Shown here piece by piece: positions 29,790 to 33,462 of a DNA stretch of 33,462 nt (position 1 is the first letter of the stretch; the number at the start of each line of letters is the position of its first letter). This DNA is from JBOGEB01 sp050743125. GTDB lineage: Bacteria; Actinomycetota; Nitriliruptoria; Euzebyales; Egibacteraceae. The notes under the pieces are model-generated. The model saw only the letters and a list, made by a program, of their open reading frames with translations. It searched no databases and was not told the origin of the DNA. The stretch lies in the NCBI GenBank assembly GCA_050743125.1, contig JBOGEB010000022.1:1-33462 (forward strand), written 5' to 3'. The position numbers and the translations under genes were made by a program.

Positions 29790-30368
29790 ATGCACGACGT
29801 CGAGGTGATCGAGGACCCGGCCGCCGCGGCGGTGGCGCTCGACCCGATGCGGGCCCGGCTGCTCGCTGAGCTCGTGGAGCCCGGCTCGGCCGCCGCCCTC
29901 GCCGCTCGGGTCGGTATCGCCCGCCAGAAGGTCAACTACCACGTCAGGGCGCTCGAGGCGCACGGCCTCGTGGAGCTGGCCGAGGAGCGCAAGCGGGGCG
30001 GCATCACCGAACGGGTGCTGCGGGCCACCGCCGCCAGCTACGTCGTCTCCCCGGCCGCCCTCGGCGAGACGGCCGCCGACCCCGATCAGACCGCCGACCG
30101 GCTCTCGGCCCGCTACCTGGTCGCCCTCGCCGGCCGCGTGGTGCGCGAGGTCGGCAGCCTCGCCCACCGGGCCGACGCCGCCGGGAAGCGACTGCCCACC
30201 ATGGCCATCGACACCGAGATCCGCTTTCGCTCGGCCACCGAGCGCGCCGCCTTCGCCGACGAGCTCACCGCCGCCGTGCTCGATCTCGCATCTCGCTACC
30301 ACCACGACGACGGGCGCCCGCACCGCCTCGTCGTCGCTGCCCATCCCAAACCCGAGGAGCCCGCATGA
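29790..30368 (+). CDS. ArsR-type winged-helix regulator
   Basis: 192 residues from ATG 29790. The N-terminal helix-turn-helix is visible as LDPMRARLLAELVEPGSAAA, ARVGIARQKVNYHVRALEAHGL and the wing VELAEERKRGGITERVLRAT. The C-terminal half (100-192) is a helical ligand or dimerisation region. No metal-binding cysteines are seen, so it is not a metal sensor of the CadC/ArsR kind. The open frame begins at 29754, but that codon is the -35 element; ATG 29790 fits the leaderless promoter. Its TGA overlaps the next ATG by 4 nt (ATGA). ArsR genes paired this way usually control the adjacent SRPBCC gene and themselves. Confidence 0.85.
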   Translation: MHDVEVIEDPAAAAVALDPMRARLLAELVEPGSAAALAARVGIARQKVNYHVRALEAHGLVELAEERKRGGITERVLRATAASYVVSPAALGETAADPDQTADRLSARYLVALAGRVVREVGSLAHRADAAGKRLPTMAIDTEIRFRSATERAAFADELTAAVLDLASRYHHDDGRPHRLVVAAHPKPEEPA

Positions 30369-31159
30369 CCACGCCCAAGAACGTCCCCCTCCGCATAGCC
30401 TTCTCCGTCGAGGTGCCGGGCACCCCCGAGCAGGTGTGGGACGCCATCGCCACCGCCAACGGCATCACCTCCTGGTTCCTGCCCACCGACGTGGAGGAGC
30501 ACGTGGGCGGGGCGATCGTCACCCACATGGGCGAGACGGACTCGCCCGGCACGATCACCGGCTGGGAGCCGCACCGGCGCCTCGAGTACTCCGAACCGGA
30601 GTGGGCGGCTCTCACCGGCCACGACATCGACAGCGTCACCCCGCTGGTCACCGAGTTCCTCGTCGAGGCGCAGTCCGGTGGCACCTGCGTGGTCCGGGTC
30701 GTAAGCAGCGCCTTCGGCACGGGCGCCGACTGGGAGCAAGAGTTCTTCGACGACATGGAAAAGTACTGGGCGCCGCACTTCCACCACCTCCGTCTTTACC
30801 TCGCCCACTTCCCGGGCCAGCGGGTCACCTCACTGGAGGCAGGCGCCGACCTGCCGGGCTCCGCGGAGGCCGTGTTGTCGGCCATGCGCGAGGCCCTCGG
30901 CGTCGGAGAGGTCGGGCAACCGGTCGAGGCCCGCGGCCTCACTGGGCAGGTCGAGCGGATCAGCGACATTGAGCTGCTGCTGCGCCTCACCGATCCCGTC
31001 CCAGGCCTGCTCGCGTTCTTCGCCCTCGGCAAGGGCGACGGCATGGCCACTGCTCAGGTCCAGGGCTACCTGTTCTCCGAGGACGCCCCCGGCTTCGTCG
31101 AGCGCGAACAGCCGGCATGGAAGGCCTGGCTGCAGAGCTTGTCGGTCCCTGCGGTCTGA
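30365..31159 (+). CDS. SRPBCC (AHSA1-type) domain protein
   Basis: 264 residues. The START/AHSA1-like helix-grip fold covers residues ~8-150: RIAFSVEVPGTPEQVWDAIA, the conserved SWFLPTDVEEHVGG, GTITGWEPHRRLEYSEPEW and a long C-terminal helix (FFDDMEKYWAPHFHHLRLYL). The remaining ~110 residues repeat a smaller alpha/beta pattern of unknown role. SRPBCC domains bind hydrophobic ligands in a deep cavity; the ligand is unknown. It is co-translated with the ArsR regulator. Confidence 0.85.
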   Translation: MTTPKNVPLRIAFSVEVPGTPEQVWDAIATANGITSWFLPTDVEEHVGGAIVTHMGETDSPGTITGWEPHRRLEYSEPEWAALTGHDIDSVTPLVTEFLVEAQSGGTCVVRVVSSAFGTGADWEQEFFDDMEKYWAPHFHHLRLYLAHFPGQRVTSLEAGADLPGSAEAVLSAMREALGVGEVGQPVEARGLTGQVERISDIELLLRLTDPVPGLLAFFALGKGDGMATAQVQGYLFSEDAPGFVEREQPAWKAWLQSLSVPAV

Positions 31160-31195
31160 CGGCCGCACGTTGGAGCGACACGGTGCGTTGACGAT

Positions 31196-31325
31196 CGAGG
31201 GCTCGTGGAGGCGTTCGGCCAGACGCGGACGGTCGGCGGCATCGCCCTCGCCGTGCGGGCCGGGACCGAGCGGCGTCCTCGGACCGAATGACGCCGGCAA
31301 GACCACCCAGACCGCGCAGCACGCC
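31196..31325 (+). pseudogene. Remnant of a drug-type ABC ATPase (DrrA-like)
   Basis: GLVEAFGQTRTVGGIALAVR in one frame is followed in another by PSGVLGPNDAGKTTQT, the start of a daunorubicin-resistance-type ATPase including a Walker A (with Asp in place of the usual Gly). A frameshift separates the two, and everything after the P-loop is missing. It begins 36 bp after the SRPBCC stop. Confidence 0.7.
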
Positions 31326-31760
31326 CCGAGGTTGCTCAGGCTTGTCGCCACCTCGGGGTGGCCTGGTCCGAGACGCACCTCATCGATGGCGAGGCCCTGC
31401 TCGAAGAGCGCTTTCGCTTGATCCAGCTCTGCGCGTCTCCGGCAGGTAAACGCCTGCCTCGTTCAGCACGGTGGAGGTCGCCTCCTGCTCGATCCCGAGG
31501 GTGGTCCCATGCGCAGCCGCGGCGAGCGCGTGGGGCGGCAGCCCTGGCGCAGGCCGGCCAGTTGTCCACGCCGTCGCCGCTGTGCGGGAAGGCCGCACGG
31601 ACGAGCCGCTCCGGCCCCAGCGGCGCTGGCCGCGCTCGTTCAGGCGCTCGCGGACCACGGCCTGGACGAGCCGGTGGACCGTGACGGTGCCCTCGGTGAC
31701 CGCAGCCAGCGAGTAGCGGCCGAGCGCGGCGACCACCCGGTCGTAGGCCAGCCGCTCCGG
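31322..31760 (-). pseudogene. Remnant of an NB-ARC/TPR protein
   Basis: Minus-strand pieces in three frames line up with the C-terminal part of an actinobacterial NB-ARC-TPR protein: AALGRYSLAAVTEGTVTVHR, RLVRAAFPHSGDGVDNWPAC, HALAAAAHGTTLGIEQEATS, RRAELDQAKALFEQGLAIDE and LGPGHPEVATSLSNLGA. The NTPase domain is absent and at least three frameshifts are needed. It ends against the opposite-strand ABC remnant. Confidence 0.75.
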
Positions 31761-31873
31761 TCACGACCCGGCGAAGCCTTCTCGGCAGCACGGCGGCATG
31801 GTCGACCGGGAGAGGTCGTCGGGGGCGAGGAACGGCTCTTGGCGTGTGTCCGTGGGTGGTGTCGGGCGCGGGG

Positions 31874-32218
31874 TCAGCCGGCTCGTCCCCGGTGTGGCCG
31901 GGCGAGCGGGTCGGGCGGGTGCATGCTGAACCGTCCGGTGTGCGGGTCGCGGGCGACGAGCCAGTCGTCCTCGTGGATCCTGTGATGACAGCACCAGCAG
32001 GTTAAGCAGAGGTTGTCCTCGTCTGTTGGTCCCAGGTCGCGTGTTCCTTTGGGGTGGGCGGGTGGGGGAGGTTGGCGTGGTCGGTGGATCTGGCAGCGGG
32101 ACGCGGGCGCGCCGCAGCCGACGCAGGTCTGGTCTCTGGCGATGACCGCGACCCGCTGCTGCCTGGTCGGCTGGCGTTGCGTGCGGCCCGCGTCCAAGAC
32201 TTCCCCGTTGCGGGTCAT
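31874..32218 (-). pseudogene. Duplicated 3' fragment of the DUF222-HNH gene
   Basis: A 114-residue open frame starting TRNGEVLDAGRTQRQPTRQQ, nearly identical to the end of the adjacent HNH gene. The HNH core is damaged: the intact CQVHHVRWWTRDLG is replaced by CQIHR, an out-of-place Pro-rich stretch, and then TRDLG, so the first catalytic His pair is lost. DEDNLCLTCW and HHRIHEDDW remain. It lacks the DUF222 domain. Confidence 0.8.
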
Positions 32219-32269
32219 CGCTGCACTGCAGAGAAAGTGCGGTGAGCCCGAGGGTTGGACGTTGGGGCG

Positions 32270-32299
32270 CCCCCGACCTGGTCGGACCCAGGTCGGGGG
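32270..32299 (-). terminator. 12-bp hairpin after the HNH gene
   Basis: CCCCCGACCTGG (32270-32281), a 6-nt loop and the exact complement (32288-32299). It begins 6 bp after the stop of the minus-strand HNH gene. Confidence 0.7.
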
Positions 32300-32305
32300 T
32301 GCGGG

Positions 32306-33462
32306 TCATCCGGCTCGTCGCCGGTGTGGCCGGGCAGTGGGGTCGGGCGGGTGCATGCTGAACCGTCCGGTGTCCGGGTCGCGGATGACGAGCCAGCCGT
32401 CCTCGTGAATCTTGTGATGACACGTCCAGCAGGTTAAACAGAGGTTGTCCTCGTCAGTGGGTCCCAAATCCCTTGTCCACCAGCGCACGTGATGCACCTG
32501 GCAGCGGGAAGCCGGAGCGCCGCACCCCACGCACACCCGGTCTCTGGCGATGACCGCGACCCGCTGCTGCCTCGTCGGCTGCCGTTGCGTGCGGCCCGCG
32601 TCCAAAACCTCCCCGTTGCGGGTTCGGTTAAGGGCGGGTGGGTGGGGGAGGTTGGCGCGGTCCACCTCGGCGTCGCAGCAGACCATCTGCGCGGTCGCAG
32701 CGCTGACCGGGCCGACCCCGTCCAACCTCGCCGCAGGAGCCCCCGCCTCGCCGTCCAGCGCCTCCGCGGTGGCGATCAGGATCACGTGGGGCCGTTGGAC
32801 CGCGACCTGGGGCAGGTCGCCTGCGTCGAGCGAGCGTCGGGCCAGCTCGACGAGCGCGTCGGCCATCCTCTGCGGATAGGTGCGGTCGTCGGCGTGGCTG
32901 GTTTTGCGGGCCAGCGGGTCCAGCGCGGCGGTCAGCGTGGCGGTGCCGAGCGGGTCCAGCCGAGCGTCCACGCGCCCGGACCCGTCCGCGCCGTCCGAGG
33001 TGACCGACGCCCGCCGGTTCGCCCACGCCCGCCGCTCCCGCCCTGCCAGCGCCTCAGGGTCGACCGTGTGCGTCCAGGCGTCCACATGCTCGCGCAGCCG
33101 CCGGCGGTCCATCCCGCCGCCGTCGCCGGCGACCAGCCGGTCCAGCTCTTCCCGCACGTCCGGGCGCAGCTCCTTCGCGGTCTGCACCGCGACCTGCGCC
33201 TGCCCCAGCCCGATCGTGCCCGCGCGGACCGCAGCGGCGGTCTCGGGCAGCCCCTCCAACGCCACCGCCGTCTCCGTCTGCGCCCGCGCCTCGCCGCGGG
33301 TCAGCCGCAGCCGGCGGGCCAGCAGGTCCGCGGTCGACCGCGCCCCTTCGGCCCGCCACACCCCACGGGCGTCGACCGCCGCGACGCAGCGCAGCTTCTC
33401 GGCGACGACGACGGTCTCGACTCGGTGCAGCCGCTCGACGCGCGCCGCCAGCGTCGTGTCGT
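32306..33462 (-). CDS. DUF222 and HNH endonuclease domain protein (partial)
   Basis: The 5' end lies beyond the right edge of the window: the frame stays open to 33462 with DTTLAARVERLHRVETVVVAE, so the GTG at 33361 is internal. The DUF222 region (alpha-helical) occupies most of the chain (TADLLARRLRLTRGEARAQT, GQAQVAVQTAKELRPDVREE). The C-terminal HNH motif has CVGCGAPASRCQVHHVRWW, DEDNLCLTCWTCHHKIHEDG and a final HPPDP segment: two CxxC pairs and the His-His/Asn/His catalytic residues. These proteins (13E12-type in mycobacteria) are multi-copy in actinobacteria and suspected to be mobile or selfish; the substrate is unknown. Confidence 0.88.
   Translation of the reverse strand, partial: DTTLAARVERLHRVETVVVAEKLRCVAAVDARGVWRAEGARSTADLLARRLRLTRGEARAQTETAVALEGLPETAAAVRAGTIGLGQAQVAVQTAKELRPDVREELDRLVAGDGGGMDRRRLREHVDAWTHTVDPEALAGRERRAWANRRASVTSDGADGSGRVDARLDPLGTATLTAALDPLARKTSHADDRTYPQRMADALVELARRSLDAGDLPQVAVQRPHVILIATAEALDGEAGAPAARLDGVGPVSAATAQMVCCDAEVDRANLPHPPALNRTRNGEVLDAGRTQRQPTRQQRVAVIARDRVCVGCGAPASRCQVHHVRWWTRDLGPTDEDNLCLTCWTCHHKIHEDGWLVIRDPDTGRFSMHPPDPTARPHRRRAG

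Overview
This is a GC-rich chromosomal window from an actinobacterium (Actinomycetota). The class is indicated by HspR at the end of a dnaK-grpE-dnaJ operon, WhiB-family proteins, a DUF222-HNH protein, an AMIN-like secreted protein, XRE-TPR regulators, many GTG/TTG starts and several leaderless-type starts. I cannot name the genus. A run of 100 N at 19700-19799 is flanked by identical 127-bp sequences, so this is a draft assembly whose two contig ends probably overlap.

Region by region: 1-1805 holds an AMIN-like secreted protein and a DUF192 lipoprotein, each followed by a long perfect hairpin, with a hairpin-rich gene-free stretch between them. 1913-6032 is the heat-shock operon dnaK-grpE-dnaJ-hspR behind a degenerate HAIR-type operator. 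6082-8503 is a toxin-antitoxin island (vapBC, relBE-like on the other strand, vapBC) with a broken dnaJ fragment wedged inside it. 8504-9536 contains a small secreted acidic Gly/Asp-rich protein, possibly coupled to an upstream mini-ORF. 9627-10865 is serS. 10978-15180 is a four-gene sugar-type ABC importer operon on the minus strand, divergent from a membrane acyltransferase (15364-16521). The 3' end of that acyltransferase gene is duplicated around an AT-richer D12-type DNA adenine methyltransferase (16622-17683), which looks like a foreign insertion. 17748-19596 has a small membrane protein, a DUF4349 lipoprotein and a minimal nucleotidyltransferase.

19915-25286 is the conserved rpsF-ssb-rpsR-rplI-dnaB cluster (minus strand). 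dnaB carries two inteins, one in the Walker A P-loop and one near the C-terminus; both keep their splicing blocks, but each has a differently damaged homing-endonuclease region.

25479-33462 is accessory DNA: a 5'-truncated XRE-TPR regulator, an intact XRE-TPR regulator divergent from a whiB gene and two coupled small cysteine-motif proteins, a frameshifted second whiB, an ArsR-SRPBCC pair with a textbook promoter/operator, then a decay zone with remnants of a drug-type ABC ATPase, an NB-ARC/TPR protein and an HNH gene copy, and finally a DUF222-HNH gene cut by the right edge.

A theme across the window is a -10-like hexamer placed exactly 6-7 nt before the start codon of six genes (all three antitoxins, serS, the acyltransferase and the ArsR regulator), the arrangement expected for leaderless mRNAs. 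The best candidates for something new are the methyltransferase island at the acyltransferase 3' end, the doubly interrupted DnaB with complementary endonuclease decay, and the XRE/WhiB/small-protein module.
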